From Paractinoplanes tereljensis (GTDB lineage: Bacteria > Actinomycetota > Actinomycetes > Mycobacteriales > Micromonosporaceae): a stretch of 64,000 nucleotides of DNA. Positions 15,222 through 23,047 of this stretch are shown here, piece after piece. Location of the stretch: NCBI RefSeq assembly GCF_016862435.1, contig NZ_BOMY01000002.1:62001-126000 (forward strand). Reading direction: 5' to 3'. The notes beneath the pieces are model-generated. The model was not told the origin of the DNA and did not search any database. It saw only the letters and a list, made by a program, of their open reading frames with translations. Within the stretch, counting starts at the first letter, position 1, and each line of letters opens with the position of its first letter. Position numbers and translations under genes: made by a program.

Positions 15222-16408
15222 GTCGCGGGCACCCAGATCGGCTGGGCCGGGTCGCCGGCCAGGGCCAGGGTTACGTGCCAGGCCCGGATCGGCGGACGGC
15301 CTGCGGCTTCCCAGTCGTCCAGGATGGCGGCGGCTTGGGCGGCATACTGCTCGGCCTCGTCGCCGCCGGCCCAGACGCTGCCATCGGCCGGCAGGATGGC
15401 GCCGGCCGCGCCGGTGTGGTCTAGCAAGGCCAGGCGACTCTGCTGCTGGCCGGGGACTCCGGCGTGGGAGGCGCGGCGGTTCCAGGCGCCGGTCGCGTAC
15501 CAGAGGTCGCGGTAGGCCGTCTCGGTCAGCGGCGGGTCGAACCGGGGCGGGGCATAGCGGGTCAGCTCGGCCAGCGCCGAGGTCGGCGGCGGAAAAGCGC
15601 CGGGGAAGTCCGCCACGAGCGGCCCGGACGCCTGCATGAACCCAGCCGCACAAACCGGCCGCCCACTAACGTCAGGCGCGCCAACGTTCGCCTCACTAAC
15701 GTTAGGGCGACTAACGTTAGCCGGACGAACGTTAGGGGCGCCAACGTTAGGGGCGCCAACGTTAGGGGCGCCAACGTTAGGGGCGCCAACGTTAGTGCGG
15801 CTCACCCTCAGGACCGGGTGGGTGCCGGCGTGGATTACCGGGGCCAGCACGAAACCGCCCTCGGTCAGCTGCTCCAGCCAGTGCGGCGAGATCCCCGCGA
15901 TCCCGACCGTCACGATCACCCGGTCGAAGCGCTCCCCCGGCCAACCCGCGTATCCGTCGGCGTGCTCTACCCGTACCCCCGCAATTCCGGCCCGGGCCAA
16001 CGCCGCGCGTGCCCGGACCGCCACGTCTTCCTGCACGTCGATGCTGGTGACCGACGCCCCGAGCGAAGCGAGGAGGGCGGCGTTGTAGCCGGTCCCCGCG
16101 CCCACCTCGAGGATCCGCAGGCCGGGGGTCACCTCGAGGGCGTCGAGCATGACCGCCATCAGTGACGGCTGGCTCGACGAGCTGGTCGGGGTGCGGCCGT
16201 CCATCTTGGTCACCAGCACGTCGTCGCTGTAGACGACGGGCATGAACTCGGGGTCGGCCGGGCGCACCCAACTGCCGTCCCGGCGCTGGAATCCGTCGGG
16301 CACGAACGCCTCGCGCGGCACCGACCCGAACGCGGCCGCGAGCTGCGGCGAGAGCGCGACGCCGCCCCGCCGGATCTGCTCCAGGTACTCCCCGCGCGGC
16401 CCGGTCAT
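15170..16408 (-). CDS. PCMT-like SAM methyltransferase with an internal pentapeptide repeat
   Basis: A 412-residue protein. Residues 1-200 are protein-L-isoaspartate O-methyltransferase-like: SVPREAFVPDGF, the pre-motif SSSSQPSLMAVMLDAL, motif I ILEVGAGTGYNAALLASLGA, SIDVQEDVAVRARAALA and FDRVIVTVGI. Residues 207-251 are nine pentapeptides of NVGAP type encoded by a 15-bp tandem repeat. About 160 further residues follow, with DLWYATGAWNRRA and WAGGDEAEQYAAQAAAILDDWE, a tail seen in methyltransferases of actinobacterial peptide-modifying systems (recollection, not checked). Four bp separate it from the phosphotransferase upstream. No precursor peptide was found, so the substrate is open. Confidence 0.8.
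   Translation of the reverse strand: MTGPRGEYLEQIRRGGVALSPQLAAAFGSVPREAFVPDGFQRRDGSWVRPADPEFMPVVYSDDVLVTKMDGRTPTSSSSQPSLMAVMLDALEVTPGLRILEVGAGTGYNAALLASLGASVTSIDVQEDVAVRARAALARAGIAGVRVEHADGYAGWPGERFDRVIVTVGIAGISPHWLEQLTEGGFVLAPVIHAGTHPVLRVSRTNVGAPNVGAPNVGAPNVGAPNVRPANVSRPNVSEANVGAPDVSGRPVCAAGFMQASGPLVADFPGAFPPPTSALAELTRYAPPRFDPPLTETAYRDLWYATGAWNRRASHAGVPGQQQSRLALLDHTGAAGAILPADGSVWAGGDEAEQYAAQAAAILDDWEAAGRPPIRAWHVTLALAGDPAQPIWVPATYQVPERRVRHGRPSGS
15665..15799 (-). repeat. 15-bp tandem repeat, nine units, in frame in a methyltransferase
   Basis: Nine 15-bp units (15665-15799), each centred on AACGTT. Units 6-8 are identical (GCCAACGTTAGGGGC); the outer ones diverge, with CTAACGTTAG palindromes in units 3 and 4. 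On the minus strand they encode NVGAP x4, NVRPA, NVSRP, NVSEA, NVGAP and DVSGR. Unit length is a multiple of three, so copy-number change keeps the frame. The region is clearly more AT-rich than its surroundings. Confidence 0.95.
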
Positions 16409-16412
16409 GCCT

Positions 16413-17519
16413 TCAGACTAGGGCGGCGGCGAGGCTTTCTGGCACGTCCTGGGCATGATAGGGCCATTCGGAGGGCTCGATCTGCGCGAGGAAGTCGGCG
16501 TAGGCGACGGCGGCGCGCAGCGCCGCGACCGGCCGCAACAGCTCGGCGGCCCGGATCGGCTCGGTGCCGGGCAGGCTTTCTTTCCAGCGGTACGCCCATC
16601 GGCGCACCACCGGCTCCGGGTCGTCCAGGTCCTCGGTGAGCCGCAGGATGTCGAACGCCGGGTGCCCGATCGTGCTGTCGCCCCAGTCCAGGATGGTGAG
16701 GTTGCCGGCCGGATCGGTCCGCACGTTGCCGGGGTACAGATCACCGTGCATGAGCGTGTCCGGAAGCCCGCATTCGGCGACCGCCGCGAAGCGCGCCGGA
16801 AGCCCGTCGACCAGGGCGGCGAGCCCGTCGAGCCGGTCGAAGTAGGGCTCGGCGACCCGCCGGATCCGGTCGGCGTCGAGCCGGCTGCCGGGAATCGTGT
16901 CCGGGACCCGCCCGGCCAGCGCCACCTGCACCGGGTGGAAGGCCTCGGCGATCCGGTCGCACACGTCGGGGCCGGCGCCGTATCGGTCCTCCCCCTCGAC
17001 GTGGGCGAGCAGCATCCGGCCCTCGGGGCCGTCGGCCAGCAGCGGCGGCCCGATCTCCCCGGCCAGCCGGATGGCGGCCGGTTCGTGCGCGAAGAACGGC
17101 GGGACCTGCTTGAGCCAGGCGACCGGCCGGCCGTCGGCGCCGTCGAGACGCCAGATCGCCGACAGGTTCCAGGTGCGGCGCTGGTGGGCGGTGACCGGGA
17201 CGCCGAGCGCCTCCCGAGCCCAGGCCAGCGACGCGGCCGGCCCGCCCACCTCGGCGTACGGGGCCCGGAGCGGATGCGGCGCGAGGTCGATCTCCGTCTT
17301 TTCCAGCTGGTCGAAAGGCCCGGATGCCTCGGCCAGATAGGTCACGTGACCGCCGACCGGGCCGGGCTGGTCGCCGTGCAACAACCGCAGCACCTGACGG
17401 TCCGGCCGGGCGAACTCGCCCACCTCCTGCCACCACGGCGTCGACACCTCGAACTCCGGCAGCCGGCCGAGCACCGACCCGGCGGAATCGACAAGAATGA
17501 GGGTCACGGTTCGAGTCAC
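16413..17519 (-). CDS. Aminoglycoside-phosphotransferase-fold kinase
   Basis: The 368-residue protein has an unusual N-terminal 90 residues with NUDIX-like or unknown strands (TLILVDSAGSVLGRLPEFEV), then an APH fold. The catalytic loop is DTLMHGDLYPGNVRTDP (HGDxxxxN) followed by ILDWGDSTIGHPAFD, the Mg-binding DxD region. Such enzymes phosphorylate antibiotics, choline-like or sugar metabolites; specificity is not visible. It is 4 bp upstream of the methyltransferase on the same strand, so they form an operon. Its start is 29 bp from the divergent transglutaminase gene, so promoters overlap. Confidence 0.8.
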   Translation of the reverse strand: MTRTVTLILVDSAGSVLGRLPEFEVSTPWWQEVGEFARPDRQVLRLLHGDQPGPVGGHVTYLAEASGPFDQLEKTEIDLAPHPLRAPYAEVGGPAASLAWAREALGVPVTAHQRRTWNLSAIWRLDGADGRPVAWLKQVPPFFAHEPAAIRLAGEIGPPLLADGPEGRMLLAHVEGEDRYGAGPDVCDRIAEAFHPVQVALAGRVPDTIPGSRLDADRIRRVAEPYFDRLDGLAALVDGLPARFAAVAECGLPDTLMHGDLYPGNVRTDPAGNLTILDWGDSTIGHPAFDILRLTEDLDDPEPVVRRWAYRWKESLPGTEPIRAAELLRPVAALRAAVAYADFLAQIEPSEWPYHAQDVPESLAAALV

Positions 17520-17548
17520 GACCGCGACCGTAACCTACGGCGGATAGC

Positions 17549-18313
17549 GTGCGGTGCGTGAGTGAGATCGCCTGCCTGCTCGGCTTCGACGTGACCGAAC
17601 CGGCCGAACTGGTCCTCCAGATCGCGCCGCCGTCCCCGCTGACCGAAACCCTCTCCGTCGAGGCCGACGAGCTGCCGGGCCGCCAGCACTACCTGCGGGC
17701 CGAGCCGGGCAAGCTGATCATCGAATACCGGGCGACGGTCGGCGAACTACCACCGCCGGCGCCGGTCTCCCCGCTGGACCGGATCGTGGCGCTGCGCCCC
17801 AGTCGGTACTGCCCGTCGGACCGGCTCGGTGGGTTCGCCGCGAACCTGTTCGGCGGGGCCGACGACCCGGCCGCCGCGGTGCGGGCGATCACCGACTGGG
17901 TGCACGACCACCTGTTCTACACGGTCGGCAGCAGCGGCCCGAGCACCGACGCGGTGGACACCCTGCTGTCCGGCGCGGGGGTCTGCCGGGACTACGCCCA
18001 CCTGACCGCCACCCTGTGCCGGGCGCTGGACATCCCGGCCCGGGTCGCCGCGGTCTACGCCCCCGGCCTGAGCCCGATGGACTTCCACCTGGTCGTCGAG
18101 ACCGCCCTGGACGGCGTCTGGCGGGTGTGGGACTCGACCCGGCTGGCTCCCCGGCAGTCGCTGATCCGCATCGTGAACGGCCGGGACGCCGCCGACACCG
18201 CGCTGGCCACCACCCTGTCCGGGGTGCTCACTCTGTCGGAGATGTCGATTCTCGCGGTGGCCGACGGCGATCTGCCGATCGACGACCACACGTCGCTGGT
18301 GTCGCTGTCCTGA
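17549..18313 (+). CDS. Transglutaminase-like cysteine protease-fold protein
   Basis: A 254-residue protein with a transglutaminase-like core. The triad is C in GAGVCRDYAHLTATLCRAL, H in MDFHLVVETALDG and D in VWDSTRLAP. The first 90 residues form the beta-rich 'Bact_transglu_N' type region. No signal peptide is present, so it is likely cytoplasmic and may act as a peptidase or amidase. GTG 17549 is used; GTG 17558 is an alternative. Divergent from the phosphotransferase gene. Confidence 0.82.
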   Translation: MRCVSEIACLLGFDVTEPAELVLQIAPPSPLTETLSVEADELPGRQHYLRAEPGKLIIEYRATVGELPPPAPVSPLDRIVALRPSRYCPSDRLGGFAANLFGGADDPAAAVRAITDWVHDHLFYTVGSSGPSTDAVDTLLSGAGVCRDYAHLTATLCRALDIPARVAAVYAPGLSPMDFHLVVETALDGVWRVWDSTRLAPRQSLIRIVNGRDAADTALATTLSGVLTLSEMSILAVADGDLPIDDHTSLVSLS

Positions 18314-18367
18314 GGGTCACTCTCCCGACGTGATCTCCTGAACACGAACGCCGTTTAGGGTCGAGTC

Positions 18368-19666
18368 ATGGTCGATCTCGTGCTGCGGTCCCGCCGCGTC
18401 GTCACTCCGTCCGGGGTCGTCCCGGCCTCTGTCTCGGTCGTCGGCGAGAAGATCGTGGCGGTCGGCCCCTATGACGCGCAGGTCGAGGCGGGCCTGACCC
18501 TCGACGTGGCCGACGCGGCGGTGCTGCCCGGCCTGGTCGACACGCACGTGCACGTCAACGAGCCGGGCCGCACCGAGTGGGAGGGTTTCGCGACCGCCAC
18601 CCGGGCCGCGGCGGCCGGCGGCGTCACCACGATCATCGACATGCCGCTGAACAGCCTGCCGCCGACGGTCGACGTCGCCGCGCTGAAGATCAAGCAGAAG
18701 GCCGCGACCGGCCAGATCCACGTGGACGTCGGTTTCTGGGGCGGCGCCATCCCTGGCAATTCTGACAAGTTGCCCGCGCTGCACGAGGCCGGGGTCTTCG
18801 GCTTCAAGTCCTTCCTCGCCGACTCCGGGGTGCCCGAGTTCCCGCCGGTCTCCGCGGCCGAGCTGGCCACCGCCCTGGAGGCCGTCGATGCGCTGTTCGT
18901 GGTGCACGCCGAGGACCCGGACCACCTGCACGACGCCGCCTCCTCGGCCACCTACGCCGATTTCCTCGCCTCCCGGCCGGCCGAGGCCGAGCACGCCGCG
19001 ATCGCCACCGCGATCGAGGCGGCCCGGAAATCCGGGCGGCGCGTGCACATCCTGCATCTCTCGGCGGCCGGCGCGCTTCCGCTGATCGCGGCGGCGAAGG
19101 CCGAGGGCGTACGGGTGACGGCCGAGACCTGCCCGCACTACCTGACCCTGGACGCCGGCACGATCCCCGACGGTGCCACCGAGTTCAAGTGCTGCCCGCC
19201 GATCCGGGACGCCGACAATGCCGACCGGCTGTGGCAGGCGCTGGCCGACGGCCTGATCACCTGCGTGGTCAGCGACCACTCCCCCTGCACGCCGGAGCTG
19301 AAGCGGCAGGACACCGGCGACTTCGCGGCCGCCTGGGGTGGCATCGCCTCGGTGCAGCTGGGCCTGCCGGTGATCTGGACCGCGGCCCGGGAGCGCGGCT
19401 ATGGACTCGCCGACGTGGTGGACTGGATGGCACGGCGGCCCGCCGACCTGGTCGGGCTGTCCCAGAAGGGCCGCATCGAGGTGGGTGCCGACGCCGACCT
19501 GGTGGTGTTCGACCCGGACGACACGTTCACGGTCGACCCGCTGACGTTGCACCACAAGAACCCGGTCACGCCGTACGCCGGAAAGGTTTTGCATGGGGTT
19601 GTTCGCAAAACGTGGGTGCGCGGGCAGATCGAGCCCACCGGCAGCTTCTTGAGCAGGAAGGACTGA
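18368..19666 (+). CDS. allB: Allantoinase
   Basis: The 432-residue amidohydrolase fits AllB. Metal ligands appear in [20 protein letters not shown] (HxH), the carboxylated lysine in [11 protein letters not shown], and further histidines in VVHAEDP and [13 protein letters not shown]; an aspartate lies in VVSDHSPC. It opens the hydantoin ring of allantoin to allantoate. It is directly followed, 3 nt later, by allantoicase, so the two steps are co-expressed. No IclR-type AllR regulator gene is in the window. The spacing after the transglutaminase (54 bp) leaves room for its own promoter. Confidence 0.95.
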   Translation: MVDLVLRSRRVVTPSGVVPASVSVVGEKIVAVGPYDAQVEAGLTLDVADAAVLPGLVDTHVHVNEPGRTEWEGFATATRAAAAGGVTTIIDMPLNSLPPTVDVAALKIKQKAATGQIHVDVGFWGGAIPGNSDKLPALHEAGVFGFKSFLADSGVPEFPPVSAAELATALEAVDALFVVHAEDPDHLHDAASSATYADFLASRPAEAEHAAIATAIEAARKSGRRVHILHLSAAGALPLIAAAKAEGVRVTAETCPHYLTLDAGTIPDGATEFKCCPPIRDADNADRLWQALADGLITCVVSDHSPCTPELKRQDTGDFAAAWGGIASVQLGLPVIWTAARERGYGLADVVDWMARRPADLVGLSQKGRIEVGADADLVVFDPDDTFTVDPLTLHHKNPVTPYAGKVLHGVVRKTWVRGQIEPTGSFLSRKD

Positions 19667-19669
19667 ACG

Positions 19670-20659
19670 ATGGAGGACTTCAGCACCAAGCCCGACCTCG
19701 CGTCCCGGGCTCTCGGCGGCGGCGTGGTCTTCGCCAACGACGAGTTCTTCGCCGCCGCGGACCACCTGGTCATGCCGGAGCCGCCGACGTACTCGCCGCG
19801 GACGTTCGACCACAAGGGCCAGGTCTACGACGGCTGGGAGACCCGCCGCCGGCGCACCCCCGGCCAGGACGTGGCGATCGTCCGGCTCGGCGCGCCCGGC
19901 GTCATCCACGGCGTCGACGTGGACACCGCGTTCTTCACCGGCAACTACCCGCCGCACGCCTCGGTGGACGCCCTGGCCGTCGACGGCTATCCCACGCCGG
20001 CCGCGCTGCAGGCCGCCACCTGGGTGCCGATCGTGCCGAAGAGCCCGCTCGACGGCGACACCCGCAACCTGTTCCCGGTGCACGACAACCGCCGTTTCAC
20101 CCACGTGCGCCTGACCATCCACCCCGACGGCGGCGTGGCCCGGCTGCGCGTGCACGGCGACGTCGTGCCGGATCCGGCCCTGCTGCCCGAGGTGTTCGAC
20201 GTGGCCGCGCTGGCCAACGGCGGCCACGTGACCGGTTGCAGCAACATGTTCTACGGCCGCCCCGACAACATGCTCCAGCCCGGCCTGGCCAAGCACATGG
20301 GCGACGGCTGGGAGACGGCCCGCCGCCGCGTCGACGGCAACGAATGGGCCGAGATCACCCTGGCCGCACCCACCCAGGTCGAATTCGTCGACCTGGACAC
20401 CACCCATTTCAAGGGCAATTCCCCCGGCTGGGCGTCGCTGCGCGGTTCGCTGGCGGGCGGCGAATGGTTCGACCTGCTGCCGGCCGCGCCCCTGACCCCG
20501 GACACCCCACACCGTTTCCCGGTGCAGCCGGCCGGCCCCGCCGACCGCGTCCGCCTGGACATCATTCCCGACGGCGGAATGGCCCGCCTCCGGGTGATCG
20601 GCCGTCCCGACCGCAAAATTCTCGAGGAAAATTTCCAGCGCCATGTCGAAGCCCAGTGA
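19670..20659 (+). CDS. alc: Allantoicase
   Basis: The 329-residue protein consists of two allantoicase repeats, about residues 15-165 and 185-325. Each has the pattern of a jelly-roll domain: DGWETRRRRTPGQDVAIVRL, IHGVDVDTAFFTGNYPPHAS, RLTIHPDGGVARLRVHG, and in repeat two GDGWETARRRVDGNEWAEI and DLDTTHFKGNSPGWASL. It hydrolyses allantoate to ureidoglycolate and urea. AAGGA near the end of allB serves as its ribosome site. The choice of allantoicase, not amidohydrolase AllC, means urea rather than ammonia is released. Confidence 0.95.
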   Translation: MEDFSTKPDLASRALGGGVVFANDEFFAAADHLVMPEPPTYSPRTFDHKGQVYDGWETRRRRTPGQDVAIVRLGAPGVIHGVDVDTAFFTGNYPPHASVDALAVDGYPTPAALQAATWVPIVPKSPLDGDTRNLFPVHDNRRFTHVRLTIHPDGGVARLRVHGDVVPDPALLPEVFDVAALANGGHVTGCSNMFYGRPDNMLQPGLAKHMGDGWETARRRVDGNEWAEITLAAPTQVEFVDLDTTHFKGNSPGWASLRGSLAGGEWFDLLPAAPLTPDTPHRFPVQPAGPADRVRLDIIPDGGMARLRVIGRPDRKILEENFQRHVEAQ

Positions 20660-20678
20660 GCCGCTCCGACCCTAGGGC

Positions 20679-21254
20679 ATGACAAAGGTAATCGCGGAGA
20701 TGTCGATGTCGCTCGACGGTTTCATCGCCGGCGAGCAAAGCGGAGTAGATGAGCTGTTCGGCTGGTACGGCAACGGCGAGGTAGCCGTGCCGACCGCCGT
20801 CCAACACCTGACGTTCCAGGTCAGCCCGGCCAGCGCCGACCACCTGCGGCCGGCGTTCGCCGGCGCGATCGGCGCGCTGATCTGCGGCCGCCGGGTCTTC
20901 GACGAGACCAACGGCTGGGGCGGAACGCACCCGGTCGGCTGCCCGGTCTTCGTGGTAAGCCATTCCGTCCCCGACGACAAGCACGGCGCGTTCTTCTTCA
21001 CCGACCCACTCGAGGCCCTTTCTGCCGCCCGGAAAGAGGCCGGCGACCGCGACATCGCGGTGGCCACCCCGTCGATCACCCAGCAGTTCCTGGACGCCGG
21101 CGAATTGGACGCGATAGTCGTCTCCCTGGTCCCGGTCCTGCTGGGCCGCGGAATCCGCTTCTTCGACAACCTCGCCACCACCCCCATCCGCCTTTCCGAC
21201 CCGAAAGTCACCGAAGGCCACGGCGTAACCCACCTGACATTCCAAATCATGTGA
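20679..21254 (+). CDS. Dihydrofolate-reductase-fold (RibD C-terminal) protein
   Basis: A 191-residue single-domain protein: MTKVIAEMSMSLDGFIAG, ALICGRRVFDETNGWGG, VFVVSHSVPDD, DRDIAVATPSITQQFLDAGE and VVSLVPVLLGRGIRFFD. This is the RibD_C pattern of stand-alone NADPH-dependent reductases common in actinobacteria; the substrate is rarely known. It begins 19 nt after alc and may be part of the same transcript. Its TGA stop is followed at once by a dispersed repeat element. Confidence 0.85.
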   Translation: MTKVIAEMSMSLDGFIAGEQSGVDELFGWYGNGEVAVPTAVQHLTFQVSPASADHLRPAFAGAIGALICGRRVFDETNGWGGTHPVGCPVFVVSHSVPDDKHGAFFFTDPLEALSAARKEAGDRDIAVATPSITQQFLDAGELDAIVVSLVPVLLGRGIRFFDNLATTPIRLSDPKVTEGHGVTHLTFQIM

Positions 21255-21317
21255 GTACGGCGTAGGGGCCGGACAACCGCACCATCGCGAACCCCGCCTC
21301 CGGCGGCTGCCGCCCGC
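21255..21317 (+). repeat. Stop-codon-abutting dispersed repeat, copy A
   Basis: Starts directly after the reductase stop (TGA 21252-21254). Blocks in order: GTACGGCGT at 21255, GGACAACCGCA at 21271, and a 25-bp core at 21289-21313 that begins GAACCCCGCCTCCGGCGG and ends CTGCCGC. The core is identical in copies B (24251-24275) and C (31645-31621, minus), and block spacings are 16 and 18 nt. Inverted CCGCC/GGCGG halves suggest RNA structure. Role unknown; a 3'-end or terminator element is inferred. Confidence 0.75.
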
Positions 21318-21350
21318 AAGGCAGGTGGGTGACCCCGGCCGCAGCGCGCC

Positions 21351-21503
21351 TCACGCGAGAATCGTCGCGACCGGCTCGGCGGGCGGCCGGGCTGATGCCC
21401 CGCCGGTGACCTCGGCCAGGCATTCCACCAGGCAGGTGCGCCACCGCCCAGGCCGCTCGGCCAGAGTGCCCTCAAAATCCCAGAAAACCACCGCCCCCGA
21501 CAT
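21351..21503 (-). pseudogene. HAD-family hydrolase remnant (N-terminal fragment)
   Basis: Minus-strand frame from ATG 21503 encodes about 50 residues starting SGAVVFWDFEGTLAERPGRW and CLVECLAEV, a typical HAD motif I region in which the second aspartate (DxD) is a glutamate. It ends after 50 residues, far short of a complete HAD protein (about 200 or more). The break lies near repeat copy A. The remaining DNA from 21255 to 21600 has no other gene I can support. Confidence 0.5.
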
Positions 21504-21600
21504 CCACCCAGCCTGCCGTAGCAGCCGCCACCATCCGAAAGCGGCCCGACCACCGTGCACCGCGCCGGGGCGATGGCACGCAGCTGAGTCATTTCCTCGG

Positions 21601-22053
21601 TCAGGGAGTTTCTCGTGGATCAGCTCGGCGTGCGCGGCGGAGGGAACGCCCGCCTTCAACGACAGCCACGAAGACGCCGAGTAGCGCCAAGACAGCTAGT
21701 GCGCCGGGCGCAGAGGTCCACACTGGCGTCGCGTAGCCGTCCTCGGTGGCGATCAGGTCCGGGTTCGTCCGGTCGGCGTAGACGGTCAGCTCCTGGCCCT
21801 CTCGGACCTTGTCCATGATCCAGGGGGAGCGAAGGTTCGCGCTGTGCTGTTCGCCCTGGACGGTGTAGCTGACCGTGAACCAGTGGTCGATCTCGTTGTC
21901 GTGGTCGCTGATGATGACCGCTCGGGTGCGGATGCCGTGTTCAACGACGTCCTTGCGGAGCCTGTCGTCGACGGCGAAGAGTCCGGCCGCCAGCAGCCCG
22001 AAGACAACCGCGCCGAGCAACCCCCACTTCACCAGCGGCCGGTTGAAAATCAT
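21601..22053 (-). CDS. DUF3592-like two-helix membrane protein
   Basis: The 150-residue protein has a helix at residues 8-30 (LLGAVVFGLLAAGLFAVDD), a central extracytoplasmic beta domain (TRAVIISDHDNEIDHWFTVSY, GQELTVYADRTNPDLI) and a second helix near the end (GALAVLALLGVFVAVVEGG), followed by a basic tail. This is the layout of DUF3592 proteins, whose function is unknown. ATG 22053 is preferred to far-upstream starts because the protein then opens with MIFNRPLVKW before the first helix. The tail may be extended relative to family norm. Confidence 0.65.
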   Translation of the reverse strand: MIFNRPLVKWGLLGAVVFGLLAAGLFAVDDRLRKDVVEHGIRTRAVIISDHDNEIDHWFTVSYTVQGEQHSANLRSPWIMDKVREGQELTVYADRTNPDLIATEDGYATPVWTSAPGALAVLALLGVFVAVVEGGRSLRRARRADPRETP

Positions 22054-22247
22054 GAGCTGTGCCCCCGCCGAAAATGTTGTCGATGTGCTCGACCGTAGGG
22101 CATCGGCGCTCCTGAAGCCCGCGATCACCCTCCCCTGTCACACGTCCGTCCCGGCGGCGGGAACCGTTCCGGTCGCCGGGCCGTAGCGGCCCCGCGGTGG
22201 CGCCGGCCGAGGAGCGGGCCCGGGGAGGGCTTGAAGTAGGTCGTATA

Positions 22248-22273
22248 CTCGTCCACGAGCATTCGTGGACGAG
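22248..22273 (+). promoter_or_regulatory. Operator-like inverted repeat over the padR promoter and ribosome site
   Basis: Perfect 11-bp arms (CTCGTCCACGA and TCGTGGACGAG) with spacer GCAT. The left arm overlaps a -10-like TATACT at 22244-22249 and the right arm runs into the GAGGAG ribosome site (22271-22276). A repressor bound here, or the corresponding mRNA hairpin, would block expression. PadR autoregulation is the simplest explanation. Confidence 0.65.
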
Positions 22274-22282
22274 GAGTTTGTG

Positions 22283-22924
22283 GTGGCCAAGCGGCGGAAG
22301 GTCGGCAACCCGATGGCGCTCGGGGTGCTGTCGGCGGTCGCGTTCCGGCAGATGCACCCCTACGAGATGGCGGCCGCCCTGAAAGGCTGGGGCAAGGAGC
22401 GAGACCTGCAGATCAAGTGGGGTTCGCTCTACACCGTCGTCGGCAACCTGGCCAAACACGGCCTGATCGCCGAGGTGGAGAGCGTCCGGGCCGGCAAGCG
22501 CCCCGAGCGCACGGTCTACCGCATCACCGAGGCGGGCCGGGCCGAGTTGATCGACTGGACGCGGGAGCTGCTGTCCACCGCCGAGCCGGAGTCCCCGCGC
22601 TTCCGCAGCGGACTCTCGGTGCTGCCGGTGTTGTCCCCCGACGAGGTCGTGACGCTGCTGCAACAGCGTCTCGAGGCGGTCGGCCGGGCCATCGAGGCGG
22701 CCACCACCACCCTGGCCGAGGAGCAGGTGCCCCGCCTGTTCCTGATCGAGGTGGAGTACGACCGGGCGATGCTGCGGGCCGAGGCGTCGTGGATGCGGTC
22801 ACTGCTCGACGAACTGGAATCCGGCACGCTGCCCGGTCAGGACGACTGGCGGCGGTTCCACGAGACCGGCACGGCCCCCGACGAGATCATCCAGCTCGCG
22901 GAAGACGCCATGCGCAAGACCTGA
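22283..22924 (+). CDS. PadR family transcriptional regulator
   Basis: A 213-residue PadR protein with an N-terminal winged HTH (MALGVLSAVAFRQMHPYEMA, IKWGSLYTVVGNLAKHGLI, RPERTVYRITEAGRAEL) and a C-terminal coiled-coil dimer domain. GTG 22283 is chosen because GAGGAG ends 6 nt upstream; GTG 22265 and 22280 are alternatives. A large inverted repeat lies over its promoter. It is followed, after a hairpin, by an FAD monooxygenase it probably controls together with itself (inference from position). Confidence 0.85.
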   Translation: MAKRRKVGNPMALGVLSAVAFRQMHPYEMAAALKGWGKERDLQIKWGSLYTVVGNLAKHGLIAEVESVRAGKRPERTVYRITEAGRAELIDWTRELLSTAEPESPRFRSGLSVLPVLSPDEVVTLLQQRLEAVGRAIEAATTTLAEEQVPRLFLIEVEYDRAMLRAEASWMRSLLDELESGTLPGQDDWRRFHETGTAPDEIIQLAEDAMRKT

Positions 22925-22928
22925 AAGC

Positions 22929-22964
22929 GGTCCCGGCGATCTGCTGCAACAGACCGCCGGGACC
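22929..22964 (+). terminator. Hairpin between padR and the monooxygenase gene
   Basis: Perfect 10-bp stem (GGTCCCGGCG at 22929-22938, CGCCGGGACC at 22955-22964) with an inner TCTG/CAGA helix, starting 4 nt after the padR stop. There is no T-run, so it may be a weak terminator or an attenuation element. Confidence 0.5.
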
Positions 22965-23047
22965 AACCCTCGAAACGAGCGGAACCCGGTCCGAAGGGCG
23001 CAATCTCAGGATACCGGGGTCCGTTCCCCTGATCCCGGGAGGAACAG

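Noticed and set aside
15665..15799. CRISPR-like array
   Set aside because: Units are 15 bp with no spacers, lie in frame inside a gene and no cas genes are present.
15170..16408. RiPP (graspetide-type) cluster based on the PCMT-like methyltransferase
   Set aside because: No ATP-grasp ligase or precursor peptide gene is found on either strand nearby; the NVGAP repeat is inside the enzyme, not a precursor.
22201..22260. Canonical sigma-70 promoter for padR using TTGAAG at 22231
   Set aside because: The distance to the TATACT -10 is only 7 bp; no acceptable -35 was found at 16-18 bp spacing.
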